DNA from: Bacillota bacterium
Lineage (GTDB): Bacteria > Bacillota > Syntrophomonadia > Syntrophomonadales > Syntrophomonadaceae
Length of the DNA: 64,000 nt
Reading direction: 5' to 3'
Assembly (NCBI GenBank): GCA_023395515.1
Contig: JAEWZB010000020.1
Coordinates: 18,796-82,795, forward strand
In this document: one piece after another, positions 24,668 through 34,140 of the stretch
Numbering within the stretch: the first letter of the stretch is position 1
Layout of the letters: every line of letters starts with the position of its first letter
Notes under the pieces: generated by a model
Seen by the model: the letters and a program-made list of their open reading frames with translations, nothing else
Told to the model about the DNA's origin: nothing
Database searches by the model: none
Position numbers and translations under genes: made by a program

Positions 24668-25419
24668 GTAGCATACCCTCCCCCACTAAGTGAATTGACC
24701 ACCTTGTCCTCATCTATATTAAGCTTTTGGATAATCCATTTACCATACTCTAAGTTGCCTACCGATTCGGTAAAATGAGCATCACTATTTACAATAAATT
24801 TAGCTCCCCACTTATCTGCTTCCATTATATCAGAAATATCAGGGTGTTCGTGCCCGCAATTTATTTCAAATAACACTTCATGCTTAGCACAAGCCTTAGC
24901 CACTTCGGCTACCTCCACTTTAAAAAATAATCCTGGATGAGATAGGATATCTAATTCAGGATTATTTTCGATGGCAGCTACACAAGCTTTAGTATTATTC
25001 ACTATAGCTTTAGCTCGCGGTCCTTTACCTAAATGGCGCAAGGAGTTTTGTACAAAAATCTCCAAACCATCTTCTACCGAAGTAGGTAAGGTATAAGGAT
25101 GAAGCCCCGCTATTAAAATGTCCATTTCTTCTATTATTTCGGGCGGGATGTCTAAGCTGCCATCCTCATCACGAATATTAGCCTCTGCCCCTAATAATAT
25201 CTTAATATCATCAAACTGTAAATTTAGGGTGTCTATTTTCTCGCGCAGCTTAAGGTAGGTCTTAGCTCCCTTAACTCCAATTACAGCCGCCAACGGCCCA
25301 TGGTCGGTAACTGCTACTTCCAATAAACCCTTACTGCGGGCCGCCTGAACCAACTCATCTAAACTTTGCTTGGCATCGCTATTAGTAGTATGAGTATGAT
25401 AATCACCGTAAAATTCCAT
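24634..25419 (-). CDS. PHP-domain metal-dependent phosphoesterase
   Basis: A 261-residue PHP-family protein. The metal ligands are visible: DYHTHTTNSDA (H-x-H), VTDHGPLA, GAEANI, LSHPGLFF, CGHEHPD and VNSDAHF. This is the trinuclear-metal phosphatase fold of histidinol phosphatases and YcdX-like enzymes; there is no polymerase part. Phosphate-ester hydrolysis is likely, but the substrate is unknown. In many clostridia a PHP gene precedes rapZ, as here with a 34-base overlap. A 360-bp repeat-rich gap lies upstream. Confidence 0.88.
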   Translation of the reverse strand: MEFYGDYHTHTTNSDAKQSLDELVQAARSKGLLEVAVTDHGPLAAVIGVKGAKTYLKLREKIDTLNLQFDDIKILLGAEANIRDEDGSLDIPPEIIEEMDILIAGLHPYTLPTSVEDGLEIFVQNSLRHLGKGPRAKAIVNNTKACVAAIENNPELDILSHPGLFFKVEVAEVAKACAKHEVLFEINCGHEHPDISDIMEADKWGAKFIVNSDAHFTESVGNLEYGKWIIQKLNIDEDKVVNSLSGGGYATWSKKMKTYTF

Positions 25420-25496
25420 ACCTTAAAACCTCCTAGGTAACACTTACTATTAATATAACCCTATGGAAAAGTTTTATTAGCAGGAAAATAGGCGCA

Positions 25497-25771
25497 TTAG
25501 GGGTGAGGCGTTAGGAGTAAAAGGGAGAGCTTCGCTCTCCGGGGGTTTGACGCAGATTCCCGCTGATTATTATGATTTACGCTGACTCTTTTTAATAAAA
25601 TAACGAAGGCTATGCCTTCGTCATAATAATTTTAGGCTATAAAAATCGACTTCTTATTGCAAAAGGCGAAGCCTTTTAATTTTATAATAATCAGTGAAAA
25701 TCATAAATAATCAGCGTGTTCGCGTAGCGAACCAGTGTTAAACCCAGAGAAGCGCAGCTTCGCCCTTCTCT
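25497..25771. repeat. Palindromic intergenic repeat element A
   Basis: Fills most of the 360-bp gap between the PHP and isomerase genes. Its arms are inverted: GGGTTTGACGC near 25543 against GTGTTAAACCC near 25735, and GCTGATTATTATGATT (25564-25579) against AATCATAAATAATCAGC (25701-25717). Small hairpins are nested inside: GGAGAG-CTTCG-CTCTCC, CGAAGGC-TATG-CCTTCG and AAAAGGC-GAA-GCCTTTT. The flank 25497-25523 is an inverted copy of the CTCACACC-type tract. Related elements lie at 31.1 kb and 37.6 kb. Confidence 0.75.
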
Positions 25772-25779
25772 CAGTTCCC

Positions 25780-26814
25780 TTATTTAGCCAATTGCTCTTT
25801 TAAGTAATCTATTACCTCCACCGGAGTAGGATTAAGGCCGTATTCCAGGGCCAGATAAACACTAGCATAATCACCTATATAAACTAACGAATAAAAGCGG
25901 GATAAAAAGGAGTTGCCTTCGCTATTAACCTCAATTACATTCTTAACCTTATCCTTAATAATATTGGTAGTAATTTCTATTCTTCTTTGAATCCGGTCAT
26001 TTTCAAATTGGTCTTTTAGTATGATTATACTAGTATTAGTGATTAAATCTGAGGGGACCTCAAAACCTACTATTTCATTATGATTCAGTTCCGGAAATAT
26101 GTTGTAATAGGCCGGGCATTTAGCATTCTCATTAATTTGAGCTTTCCAGCGTAAAGCGGCTGCCTCTGATAAACTACTGCTTCCCCATATTACGGGTAAA
26201 GAATCTTTTAACCTTTGGGCTATAGCTAAAGCCTGATTTTCTGGAGTTCCCACATTAGGATTAATTCGGGATCTTAAATTGCGCAGCACCTTAGCCGTTT
26301 CCTCTAATTCATCCTTTACTCCCCTTAGAATTCCTAACTTTTCTAAAACTAAGGCTAAAGGAGCAAATAAATAGCCGGTAGCTGCACGTGGTACCAAACC
26401 CACCGGCACGCTAATTACTGCATTACCATCCTGTTTAGCCCACTCAGATAATTTGCCTCCCCCAGTTACGCAAACAATAGCGGCTCCCTTAGCTACCGCT
26501 TCTTTATATGCACTTAAAGTCTCTTCGGTATTACCTGAATAACTCACGGCAAAAAATAAAGTTTTACCGTTCACAAAGGCAGGAATATGATAATCACGGT
26601 TTACTACTATAGGCACACTACCCCCTGAGGCTGCATAGCTTTTCAATATGTCTCCCCCGATGGCAGAACCGCCTAATCCTGATACGACAATATTGGTAAA
26701 GCTTTGATAATATCTTTCCGGCAAATTGATCTCCATAGCTGCACTATTTTGAAATTGTTCCGGCAACTCGTATAAAAAACCCATCATTTTTTCTACCGTC
26801 AAAGTTGAACCCAT
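25780..26814 (-). CDS. Bifunctional phosphoglucose/phosphomannose isomerase
   Basis: A 344-residue SIS-domain isomerase of the bifunctional PGI/PMI type known from archaea and clostridia. N-terminal SIS: VVSGLGGSAIGGDIL and FFAVSYSGNTEETLSAYKEA. The family-specific C-terminal part has WGSSSLSEAAALRWK, INENAKCPAYYNIFPELNHNEIVGF and the final PTPVEVIDYLKEQL. It interconverts fructose 6-phosphate with glucose 6-phosphate and mannose 6-phosphate. The start is ATG 26814 (MGSTLTVEKMM) behind AGGAGG. It lies 19 bp after the ROK kinase; the pair would feed hexose into the glycolytic operon. Confidence 0.92.
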   Translation of the reverse strand: MGSTLTVEKMMGFLYELPEQFQNSAAMEINLPERYYQSFTNIVVSGLGGSAIGGDILKSYAASGGSVPIVVNRDYHIPAFVNGKTLFFAVSYSGNTEETLSAYKEAVAKGAAIVCVTGGGKLSEWAKQDGNAVISVPVGLVPRAATGYLFAPLALVLEKLGILRGVKDELEETAKVLRNLRSRINPNVGTPENQALAIAQRLKDSLPVIWGSSSLSEAAALRWKAQINENAKCPAYYNIFPELNHNEIVGFEVPSDLITNTSIIILKDQFENDRIQRRIEITTNIIKDKVKNVIEVNSEGNSFLSRFYSLVYIGDYASVYLALEYGLNPTPVEVIDYLKEQLAK

Positions 26815-26833
26815 TTGCGTTCCTCCTATCATT

Positions 26834-27763
26834 TTAAAATTCCTGTTCCATATTAATTGCAGCCGCGATACAACCATATAAACCAATAGCTTCCTGCAAG
26901 CTAGTTACCTCTATACGCAAATCAGCAGCATTGAGCGGAAAAGCTGCACTAAACACTTGTTTAGAAATCCGGGCCAGCCATAAATCTTGTAGCCCCTGCA
27001 TTACCCCGCCTCCTAAAACAACTTTTTGGGGGTTGAAAATATTAACTAAATTAGTTATTCCTATAGCTAAATAGTCAGCCGCATCATAAATAACCTTTTG
27101 CGCTGCTTTATCGCCTTGGCGCGCCTTATCTCCTACTTCTTTAGCTCCTAAGTTTTCACTTATTATATTTAAGGCCTTGGCTTTATCAGCTATAGCCGTT
27201 CCAGAAGCCAGTGCTTCCAAGCACCCCTGGCGCCCGCAAGCGCATCTTGCTTCCCCAGGTGCTACCGCCATATGTCCTATTTCACCGGCTCCGCCTCTGC
27301 TTCCCCGGTAAAGTTCACCGTCTATGATTAAGCCGCCGCCTATACCTGTACTTATGGTAATATATATAAGCTCTTTAGATTTTTTATTTTGCCCAAAATA
27401 ATACTCTCCTAGTGCCGCAATATTAGTATCTTTCTCCACTATAACCGGACGTTTTAACCTTTTTTCCATTTCCTCTTTTAACGCTACCCTATCCCATTTC
27501 AGGTTAGGTGAGTTTAGTACTACTCCCTCCGGATAAGACAAGGGACCAGGTGCAGCTATGGCTATTCCTATTATCTCGTTATGGGCTGCATAGCTTTCAA
27601 GTAATGAATTAATCGCCTTAGTCATAGCTTCAATTACATAAGCCGAACCTTTTGCGGCCTGAGTAGGGATAACATTTTTATAGAGCAAATTCCCCGTTAT
27701 ACTGCCTATACCATACAATATTTTAGTGGCCCCTAAATCTACACCAATAACTAGTTTCGCCAC
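26834..27763 (-). CDS. ROK-family sugar kinase (glucokinase-like)
   Basis: A 309-residue ROK protein. ATP-binding segment IGVDLGATKILYGIG, sugar site EKDTNIAALGEYYFG and the TGIGGGLIIDGELYRG loop are present, as is the ROK signature H-x9-C-x-C-G-x2-G-C-LE (GHMAVAPGEARCACGRQGC), which binds zinc in this family. Glucokinase is the likeliest activity but N-acetylmannosamine or other hexoses are possible. I start at GTG 27763 (MAKLVIGVDLG), with AGGAG seven bases upstream. Its partner gene is the PGI/PMI isomerase directly downstream. Confidence 0.9.
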   Translation of the reverse strand: MAKLVIGVDLGATKILYGIGSITGNLLYKNVIPTQAAKGSAYVIEAMTKAINSLLESYAAHNEIIGIAIAAPGPLSYPEGVVLNSPNLKWDRVALKEEMEKRLKRPVIVEKDTNIAALGEYYFGQNKKSKELIYITISTGIGGGLIIDGELYRGSRGGAGEIGHMAVAPGEARCACGRQGCLEALASGTAIADKAKALNIISENLGAKEVGDKARQGDKAAQKVIYDAADYLAIGITNLVNIFNPQKVVLGGGVMQGLQDLWLARISKQVFSAAFPLNAADLRIEVTSLQEAIGLYGCIAAAINMEQEF

Positions 27764-27848
27764 AACCAAACTCCTCTCGCCTTACTCTTTACCCCTATTG
27801 CAGTGGAGGGAAGCTAAGCATACCCTTTACGCCTAACGCCTTCGCACC

Positions 27849-28655
27849 TCACCTGCCCAGCACATATTTATGTAAAGCTTCGGCTACTCCATGTTCTTCA
27901 TTAGTAGTAGTCACATAGTCGGCAGCTTCCTTAACTGCATCCCGGGCATTGCCCATGGCTACACCTACTCCGGCCCATTCAATCATAGCCAAATCATTAT
28001 AACTGTCTCCTATAGCCAGGACTTCTTTACGCTTAATGCCATAATGATTGGCTACTACCTCCAGGGCATCCGCCTTGTTGGCGGTCCGGCTGGATATTTC
28101 CAGGTAGTAAGGCTTAGACCTGGTTATATTTAGCTCACTACCATAGCTTTCCTTAAGGGCATACTCCATATCCATAAGCATTTTTTCATTTTCCGTAATG
28201 CCCATGATTTTTATGGCATCCTTATTATTTACATCTTGCCTTAAATCTTCAGTCAGATAGGGCTTTACTCCGGCTAAATTAGCGTAAAGCAATCCTTCTT
28301 CAGTTAAGGATTCCATATATAATTTATCGTCAAAATAGGAATGATAATGAACTTGAGCATTCCTGAAAAACTCAATTATGGCCCCGGCTAAATTACCCGG
28401 TACGGGCTGGTAATATAGAACTTCTTTCGATTGGGAATTCTTCACTAAGGCTCCTTGATAAGTAATGAGGGGAATATCAACCTTAAGTTGACACGCATAA
28501 GGCAAAGCTGACGAATACATCCGGCCGGTGGCCAGAGTCACCATTACTCCCTGTTCACGTACGGCCTCAATGGCCTTAATACATTCATCAGTAATTTGCA
28601 AACCGGAATTTAGCAAGGTATCATCTAAATCAATCGCTACTAATTTTATATTCAT
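27849..28655 (-). CDS. Cof-type HAD-superfamily phosphatase
   Basis: A 268-residue HAD IIB protein. Motif I AIDLDDTLLNS, motif II TLATGRMYSSA, the Lys region SRTANKADALE and motif IV AIGDSYNDLAMIEWAGVGVAMGNA are all seen, with the C2b cap between about 80 and 190. Members dephosphorylate sugar phosphates or flavin precursors with broad specificity. It follows a terminator and a short copy of the leader repeat. Its 3' end runs into a CCTAACGCCTTCGCACCTCACC tract of the repeated type (27826-27853). Confidence 0.9.
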   Translation of the reverse strand: MNIKLVAIDLDDTLLNSGLQITDECIKAIEAVREQGVMVTLATGRMYSSALPYACQLKVDIPLITYQGALVKNSQSKEVLYYQPVPGNLAGAIIEFFRNAQVHYHSYFDDKLYMESLTEEGLLYANLAGVKPYLTEDLRQDVNNKDAIKIMGITENEKMLMDMEYALKESYGSELNITRSKPYYLEISSRTANKADALEVVANHYGIKRKEVLAIGDSYNDLAMIEWAGVGVAMGNARDAVKEAADYVTTTNEEHGVAEALHKYVLGR

Positions 28656-28754
28656 TTTCGCCCCCTTAAGTATTCACATGATGGTATGATCTCTATTGCT
28701 CCAATCTTAATTCATATATTTCTCTATTAGAGCTAGTTTTATTATACGGATAGT

Positions 28755-28784
28755 ATAATAAGGAGCCGAGCATTAACTCGACTC
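28755..28784 (-). terminator. Terminator after the YvlD-like gene
   Basis: Minus strand GGAGTCGAG-TTAATG-CTCGGCTCC with one G-U pair, followed by TTATTATA. It lies about 25 bases past the stop of the gene at 28809. Immediately beyond it TATACTATCCGTATAATAAAA resembles a shortened leader repeat. Confidence 0.65.
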
Positions 28785-28808
28785 CCTTTAATTTGCCTAA
28801 AAGTGTTC

Positions 28809-29165
28809 CTATCTAAACCTAAAAGACCCATCATCTACAAAATAACTAATGATAAAACTGATTATAGATAAAACTATCGCACTTAAAATAGCCCACCAAA
28901 AACTATGTAAATCAAATCCCCGAATAGTAATATGAGTTATCCATAACATAAGCCCGTTTATAACAAAAGTAAAAAGGCCTAATGATATTATATTCAACGG
29001 TAAGGTTAATATTAGTAAAATCGGCCTAATTATAGCGTTTACAATCCCCAAAAAGATTGAACCAACAACTGCCGCCCATATAGTTAACTCAAAACCGGGC
29101 AATATAGCCGCCGTCACTAAAATTGCCAATATATTTAATAACCACCTTAATAACCAGCCTTGCAT
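28809..29165 (-). CDS. YvlD/phage-holin-4-like small membrane protein
   Basis: A 118-residue protein with four closely spaced hydrophobic helices (about 5-25, 30-50, 55-80, 88-112) and the typical FLGIVNAIIRPIL segment of the YvlD (phage holin family 4, Mga-like) group. The function is not settled; in B. subtilis yvlD belongs to an envelope-stress operon. It is encoded alone between uvrC and the HAD phosphatase, with AAAGGGG before the ATG and a terminator after it. Confidence 0.85.
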   Translation of the reverse strand: MQGWLLRWLLNILAILVTAAILPGFELTIWAAVVGSIFLGIVNAIIRPILLILTLPLNIISLGLFTFVINGLMLWITHITIRGFDLHSFWWAILSAIVLSIISFIISYFVDDGSFRFR

Positions 29166-29243
29166 ACAAATTCCCCTTTCTTTTTACCCATAATTTTAGC
29201 ATATTTATCAACTTTTTCGATTTATTTCCCGGGAAATCTTAAC

Positions 29244-31037
29244 TTAATTTGTAATTCCCCGAAAATAATTATAAATATTCTGCGCTGCTGCCCTATTCAT
29301 CCCTTTAACGGTTAAAAGTTCTTCGACAGAAGCATCTTTTATTTTAGCCACCGAACCAAAATGAGTCAGCAAAACTTTTTTTCTTTGGGCCCCTATACCC
29401 TCAATATTATCTAACGCTGAAACTCTTATTTTTTTACTGCGACGTTTCCGGTTATATTCGATAGCAAAGCGGTGGGCTTCATCCCGTAACCTTTGTAATA
29501 ATCTTAAAGCTTCATCACGGCGGGAAAGCACTAAGGGTTCGCCTACTCCCGGACGATATATTTCTTCATTCTTCTTAGCTAAACTAAAAAGAGGTATATC
29601 TATATCCATATCCCGTAAAACTTTGGCTACTGCATTTACTTGCCCTAATCCCCCATCAATTATAATTAAATCGGGTTCCGGTAAAAAAGCCGGATTTCCT
29701 GCTTTAGCTGCCGTAAAACGGCGTAATAAAGTTTCACTTAAAGAGGCAAAATCATTGTTTTGTTCATTTTTCATTTTAAATCGGCGATAACATTGTCCAT
29801 CGGGTAAGCCATCGGTAAAAACTACCATGGAGGCTACCGTTTCCTGTCCGCTTAGATGGGAAATATCATAACACTCAATGCGGCTAGGCACTACTTCCAA
29901 GCTCAGTACCTTACTGAGGTGTAAAAGTATAGCTTGATTCTTCTGGTCCTTTTCGTGCTTTTCCTCCCATAGCAGACGCACATTCTCTTGAGCCATATCT
30001 AAGACTTGCTTCTTATTGCCTTTTTGCGGCACTCTTATATCAACTTTATGTCCAGTCTTTTCCCGTAACCAAGTTTGGATTAATTCCAATTGAGCCGGTA
30101 AATGCCCTACTAAGATTTCCGTAGGTATGTCATGGTTATCATTATAATAGCGGTTGATAAAAAAGTGCATATCTTCGGCAACATCTTCCGCTAAGGACCG
30201 ATCCAGCCAATAAGTGTCCTTACCGATTATCTTCCCGACCCGAATCTTAAAGACTAAAACTAAGTTTTGTTTTTCTCCCGCCTCAATAGCAATCAGGTCC
30301 AGATTATACGGGGAATCGAAGCTAATCTTTTGTTTAGCACTAAGTTTTTTAATACTTTCCATCTGGTCTCTTAACCGGGCCGCTCTTTCAAATTCTAAAT
30401 TAAGTGCAGCCACTTTCATTTCCGCCTCTATTTGTTTAAGTAAGTCCCCGGCATTACCTTCCAAAAAGTCTATAAGTTTATTAACTACCTGGGCATATTC
30501 CTCTTCAGTAATCCGGCCTGCACAAGGAGCTAAACATTTCTCCATATCCCGATTTAAGCAAGGCCGTTCTTGAGGCCTTAAAGTTTTACAAGTACGTAAA
30601 GGAAAAATGCCGGTTAATAATTTAACCGTTTCCTTTAAAGAAGTCACCTCCGTGTAAGGTCCAAAATATCTGGAAATACCGTCCTTCTCTTCCCGGGTTA
30701 TATAGATGCGGGGAAACTTCTCACCTCTGGTTATTTTTAGATAAGGATAAGTTTTATCATCCCGTAATTGCATGTTATAACGGGGCTGGTAAGACTTAAT
30801 CAGGTTATTTTCCAGAATAAGAGCTTCTACTTCATTATTGGTGACTATAAAATCAAAATCGGCCACCCGGTTCATCATAGCTTTAACTTTAGGATGCAGT
30901 TTATCAAGAGATTGAAAATAGGAACGCATTCGGTTACGCAAAGCTTTAGCCTTGCCTACATAAATAACCTCCCCCTCCTTATCCTTATATAAATACACCC
31001 CCGGTTTAAGAGGCACATTCTTTAACCGCTCTCTCAA
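29244..31037 (-). CDS. uvrC: Excinuclease ABC subunit C
   Basis: A 597-residue endonuclease making both incisions in nucleotide excision repair. Domains in order: GIY-YIG nuclease (LKPGVYLYKDKEGEVIYVG, about 10-95), Cys-rich region (TCKTLRPQERPCLNRDMEKC), UVR motif binding UvrB (about 200-235), RNase H-like nuclease (ECYDISHLSGQETVASMV, IIDGGLGQVNA) and C-terminal helix-hairpin-helix pair. I choose TTG 31037, 8 bases after GGAGG and giving MRERLKNVPLKPG; GTG 31046 overlaps that ribosome-binding site. A palindromic repeat separates it from uvrA. Confidence 0.96.
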   Translation of the reverse strand: MRERLKNVPLKPGVYLYKDKEGEVIYVGKAKALRNRMRSYFQSLDKLHPKVKAMMNRVADFDFIVTNNEVEALILENNLIKSYQPRYNMQLRDDKTYPYLKITRGEKFPRIYITREEKDGISRYFGPYTEVTSLKETVKLLTGIFPLRTCKTLRPQERPCLNRDMEKCLAPCAGRITEEEYAQVVNKLIDFLEGNAGDLLKQIEAEMKVAALNLEFERAARLRDQMESIKKLSAKQKISFDSPYNLDLIAIEAGEKQNLVLVFKIRVGKIIGKDTYWLDRSLAEDVAEDMHFFINRYYNDNHDIPTEILVGHLPAQLELIQTWLREKTGHKVDIRVPQKGNKKQVLDMAQENVRLLWEEKHEKDQKNQAILLHLSKVLSLEVVPSRIECYDISHLSGQETVASMVVFTDGLPDGQCYRRFKMKNEQNNDFASLSETLLRRFTAAKAGNPAFLPEPDLIIIDGGLGQVNAVAKVLRDMDIDIPLFSLAKKNEEIYRPGVGEPLVLSRRDEALRLLQRLRDEAHRFAIEYNRKRRSKKIRVSALDNIEGIGAQRKKVLLTHFGSVAKIKDASVEELLTVKGMNRAAAQNIYNYFRGITN

Positions 31038-31074
31038 TAAACTCACCTCCGTGTCAAAAAAAGTAAGTCCAGTA

Positions 31075-31265
31075 TGGGGAAAGCTTCGCTTTCCTTAGAT
31101 TTGACGCTGACTAGCGCTGACTTATTATGACCTCCACTGACGTAATTAAATTGTAGGGGCGACCTTTGGTCGCCAGTTTCAATATATTCAATTAAAGTCA
31201 GCGAAAGTCATAATAAATCTGTGGTAGTCAGCGTCTAACCCCAAGAAGCGCAGCTTCTTCCTCCC
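31075..31265. repeat. Palindromic intergenic repeat element B
   Basis: Occupies the 240-bp gap between uvrA and uvrC. Inverted arms: TTTGACGCTGAC (31099-31111) and GACTTATTATGAC on the left match GTCATAATAA (31206-31216) and GTCAGCGTC on the right. The centre carries the 24-bp motif beginning TGTAGGGGCGACCTTTGGTC at 31152-31175. Flanking hairpins are GGAAAG-CTTCG-CTTTCC and AAGAAGC-GCA-GCTTCTT. Confidence 0.75.
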
Positions 31266-31278
31266 TCGCACTATCACT

Positions 31279-34101
31279 CTACAGCAAAGACCGCAAATAT
31301 CGGCCCGTATATGAACCCTCACATTTAGCTACTTCTTCGGGAGTGCCTTGGGTAACTATTTGGCCTCCCTTTTCTCCCCCTTCCGGGCCTAAATCAATTA
31401 AATAATCTGCACACTTGATTACATCCAGATTATGTTCAATTATTATTACCGAATTGCCAACATCTACCAGGCGGCTCAAGACACTAAGCAAATGTTTAAC
31501 ATCATGTTTGTGTAAACCGGTAGTAGGCTCATCTAAAATATAAAAAGTTTTTCCGGTACTCCTTTTGGATAACTCGGTAGCCAGTTTTACCCTTTGCGCT
31601 TCTCCCCCCGATAAAGTAGGAGCCGGCTGACCTAAGCGCATATAGCCTAAGCCTACATCTTGTAAAACCTTCATTTTACGGTAAACCTTAGGAATATTTT
31701 CGAAAAAATCTACTGCTTCATCCACGGTCATTTCCAGCACATCCGAGATATTTTTGCCTTTATATTTAACTTCTAAAGTTTCACGATTATACCTTTTTCC
31801 CTTACATACTTCACAAGGTACATACACATCAGGCAAAAAGTGCATTTCAATTTTGATGATTCCATCACCAGAACAAGCTTCACATCTTCCGCCCCGTACA
31901 TTAAAGCTGAACCGGCCCTGTTTATAGCCCCGCATACGGGCTTCCTCGGTAGTGGAAAAAAGCTCTCTTATCCCATCAAAAGCGCCGGTATAAGTAGCAG
32001 GATTAGAGCGGGGAGTCCTGCCAATGGGCGATTGGTCAATATTTATTACCTTATCCAAAGCTTCAATATTTTCTATGGCCATATGTTCTCCGGGACGATA
32101 ACGCCCCCGGGTCATATGCTTCATGAGCCCCGGGTAGATAATATCCTGTACTAACGTACTCTTACCTGAACCTGATACCCCGGTGATTACCACCATTTGC
32201 CCCAGGGGTATTTCCACATCTATATTTTTAAGATTATGCTCCTTAGCTCCCTTAATTACTAACTTTTCTCCATTGCCCGTCCGTCTGGTGTCCGGAGTTT
32301 CAATATCCAAACGCCCGGATAAATATTGTCCGGTTAGAGATGCTTCTACCGCTAATATTTCTTCATAAGTTCCAGCGGCTACAACTTTTCCGCCATGGAT
32401 TCCTGCTCCCGGTCCAATATCTACAATATAATCGGCGTTTTTCATGGTATCTTCATCATGCTCCACTACTACTACCGTATTGCCTAAATCTCTTAACCTC
32501 TGCAAGGTAGCCAGCAGACGGTCATTATCCCGGGGATGTAAGCCTATACTCGGCTCATCCAGAACATATAATACTCCTACCAAGCTGGAACCAACTTGAG
32601 TAGCCAGCCTAATCCGTTGGGCTTCACCTCCAGATAAAGTTCCGGCAGCCCGGTTCAAGGTTAAGTAATCCAGTCCTACATCTACTAAAAAAGATAACCT
32701 TTCCTTAATTTCCTTTATAACTTGCCGGGCAATAAAAGCTTCTCTTTCATCTAAACTTAAATTATGGAAAAAATCTAAGGAATCTCTCACCGACATAGCA
32801 GTTACATCATTAATAGAAGCCTCACCTAATAAAACCCATAGTATTTCAGGCCTGAGCCGTTTGCCCTTACACTGGGGACAGAGGTTGGAAGTCATATATT
32901 TTTCTATTTCCTCCCGGGCGGCATCTGATTTAGTTTCCCCATACCTGCGGCTAAGGTTATTTATTACCCCTTCATAGCTGGTGTGGAAGGATTTATTTTC
33001 TCCGTAAGAATTAGTGTAGGAAACCTTAATGCGTTCTTCCCCATTACCATACAAAATGGTATCAAGCTGTTTTTTACTTAATTCGTTTAGGGGCTTATCC
33101 AAGGGTATTTTATGAATCTTGGCCATTCCGGCTAAGATTTGATTATAGTAAGTGTAAAAATTATTAGACCAAGGAATAATGGCTCCGTCATCTATACTCT
33201 TATCCATATTTATTACTAAAGCCGGGTCTATTTCATACTTTTCCCCTAAACCGCCACATTCAGGGCAAGCCCCAAAAGGAGCATTAAAGGAGAACATCCG
33301 CGGACTTAGCTCCGGTAAACTAAAGCTGCATTCCGGACAAGCAAAATCCCGGCTAAAAGTCATTTCTTCTTCGCCCTCGTCCTTAAGCAGTAAAACATTA
33401 ACCGTGCCTTCACTAAGTTCAAAAGCCAGTTCTAAAGACTCGGCCAAACGGCTTCTTATGCCCTCTTTTATAACTAAGCGGTCTATTACGGCACTAATAT
33501 TATGTTTCTTATTTTTTTCTAATTTAATTTCTTCCTCAGCCGTGTATTCATAATCATCAACTAATACCCGTACAAAGCCATCTTTAAACAGATTAGCCAA
33601 GACCTTTTTATGCTCACCTTTTTGTCCTTTAATAACTGGAGCTAATATCTTAATTTTACTTTTTTCCGGTAAAGTGAGCAGGGTATCTACTACCTGGTCA
33701 ACAGTTTGTCTTTGGATAGGCCTTTCACATTGCGGGCAATGAGGTTTACCTACCCGGGCAAATAACAGCCTTAAATAATCATAAATTTCCGTTACAGTTC
33801 CTACCGTAGAACGCGGATTATTAGAGGTGGATTTTTGATCTATAGATATAGAAGGGGATAACCCCTCAATATAATCAACATCCGGCTTGTCCATTTGCCC
33901 TAAAAATTGGCGCGCGTAAGTAGACAATGATTCTACATAGCGGCGCTGCCCTTCACTATATATAGTGTCAAAAGCTAAGCTTGATTTACCCGAACCCGAA
34001 ACTCCCGTAAATACTACCAGCTTATCCCGGGGTATTTTCACATCTATATTCTTTAAATTATGCTCCCGGGCTCCTTTAACAATTATAAAATCCTTACTCA
34101 T
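31279..34101 (-). CDS. uvrA: Excinuclease ABC subunit A
   Basis: A 940-residue DNA-damage-recognition ATPase with two ABC modules. First Walker A is TGVSGSGKSSLAFDT, second TGVSGSGKSTLVQD. Zinc sites are CPQCERPI, CPECSFS...CPECGG and CEACSGDG...CEVCKGKR. ABC signatures are GTLSGGEAQRIRLATQ and PTLSGGEAQRVKLATE. The start is ATG 34101 (MSKDFIIVKGAREHN) behind GGGGAG; the open frame upstream is not conserved. It lies 39 bp downstream of uvrB and shares its promoter. Confidence 0.97.
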   Translation of the reverse strand: MSKDFIIVKGAREHNLKNIDVKIPRDKLVVFTGVSGSGKSSLAFDTIYSEGQRRYVESLSTYARQFLGQMDKPDVDYIEGLSPSISIDQKSTSNNPRSTVGTVTEIYDYLRLLFARVGKPHCPQCERPIQRQTVDQVVDTLLTLPEKSKIKILAPVIKGQKGEHKKVLANLFKDGFVRVLVDDYEYTAEEEIKLEKNKKHNISAVIDRLVIKEGIRSRLAESLELAFELSEGTVNVLLLKDEGEEEMTFSRDFACPECSFSLPELSPRMFSFNAPFGACPECGGLGEKYEIDPALVINMDKSIDDGAIIPWSNNFYTYYNQILAGMAKIHKIPLDKPLNELSKKQLDTILYGNGEERIKVSYTNSYGENKSFHTSYEGVINNLSRRYGETKSDAAREEIEKYMTSNLCPQCKGKRLRPEILWVLLGEASINDVTAMSVRDSLDFFHNLSLDEREAFIARQVIKEIKERLSFLVDVGLDYLTLNRAAGTLSGGEAQRIRLATQVGSSLVGVLYVLDEPSIGLHPRDNDRLLATLQRLRDLGNTVVVVEHDEDTMKNADYIVDIGPGAGIHGGKVVAAGTYEEILAVEASLTGQYLSGRLDIETPDTRRTGNGEKLVIKGAKEHNLKNIDVEIPLGQMVVITGVSGSGKSTLVQDIIYPGLMKHMTRGRYRPGEHMAIENIEALDKVINIDQSPIGRTPRSNPATYTGAFDGIRELFSTTEEARMRGYKQGRFSFNVRGGRCEACSGDGIIKIEMHFLPDVYVPCEVCKGKRYNRETLEVKYKGKNISDVLEMTVDEAVDFFENIPKVYRKMKVLQDVGLGYMRLGQPAPTLSGGEAQRVKLATELSKRSTGKTFYILDEPTTGLHKHDVKHLLSVLSRLVDVGNSVIIIEHNLDVIKCADYLIDLGPEGGEKGGQIVTQGTPEEVAKCEGSYTGRYLRSLL

Positions 34102-34140
34102 GCTTATCTCCCCTATTTTCATCGGCAACCTGGGGCTGCC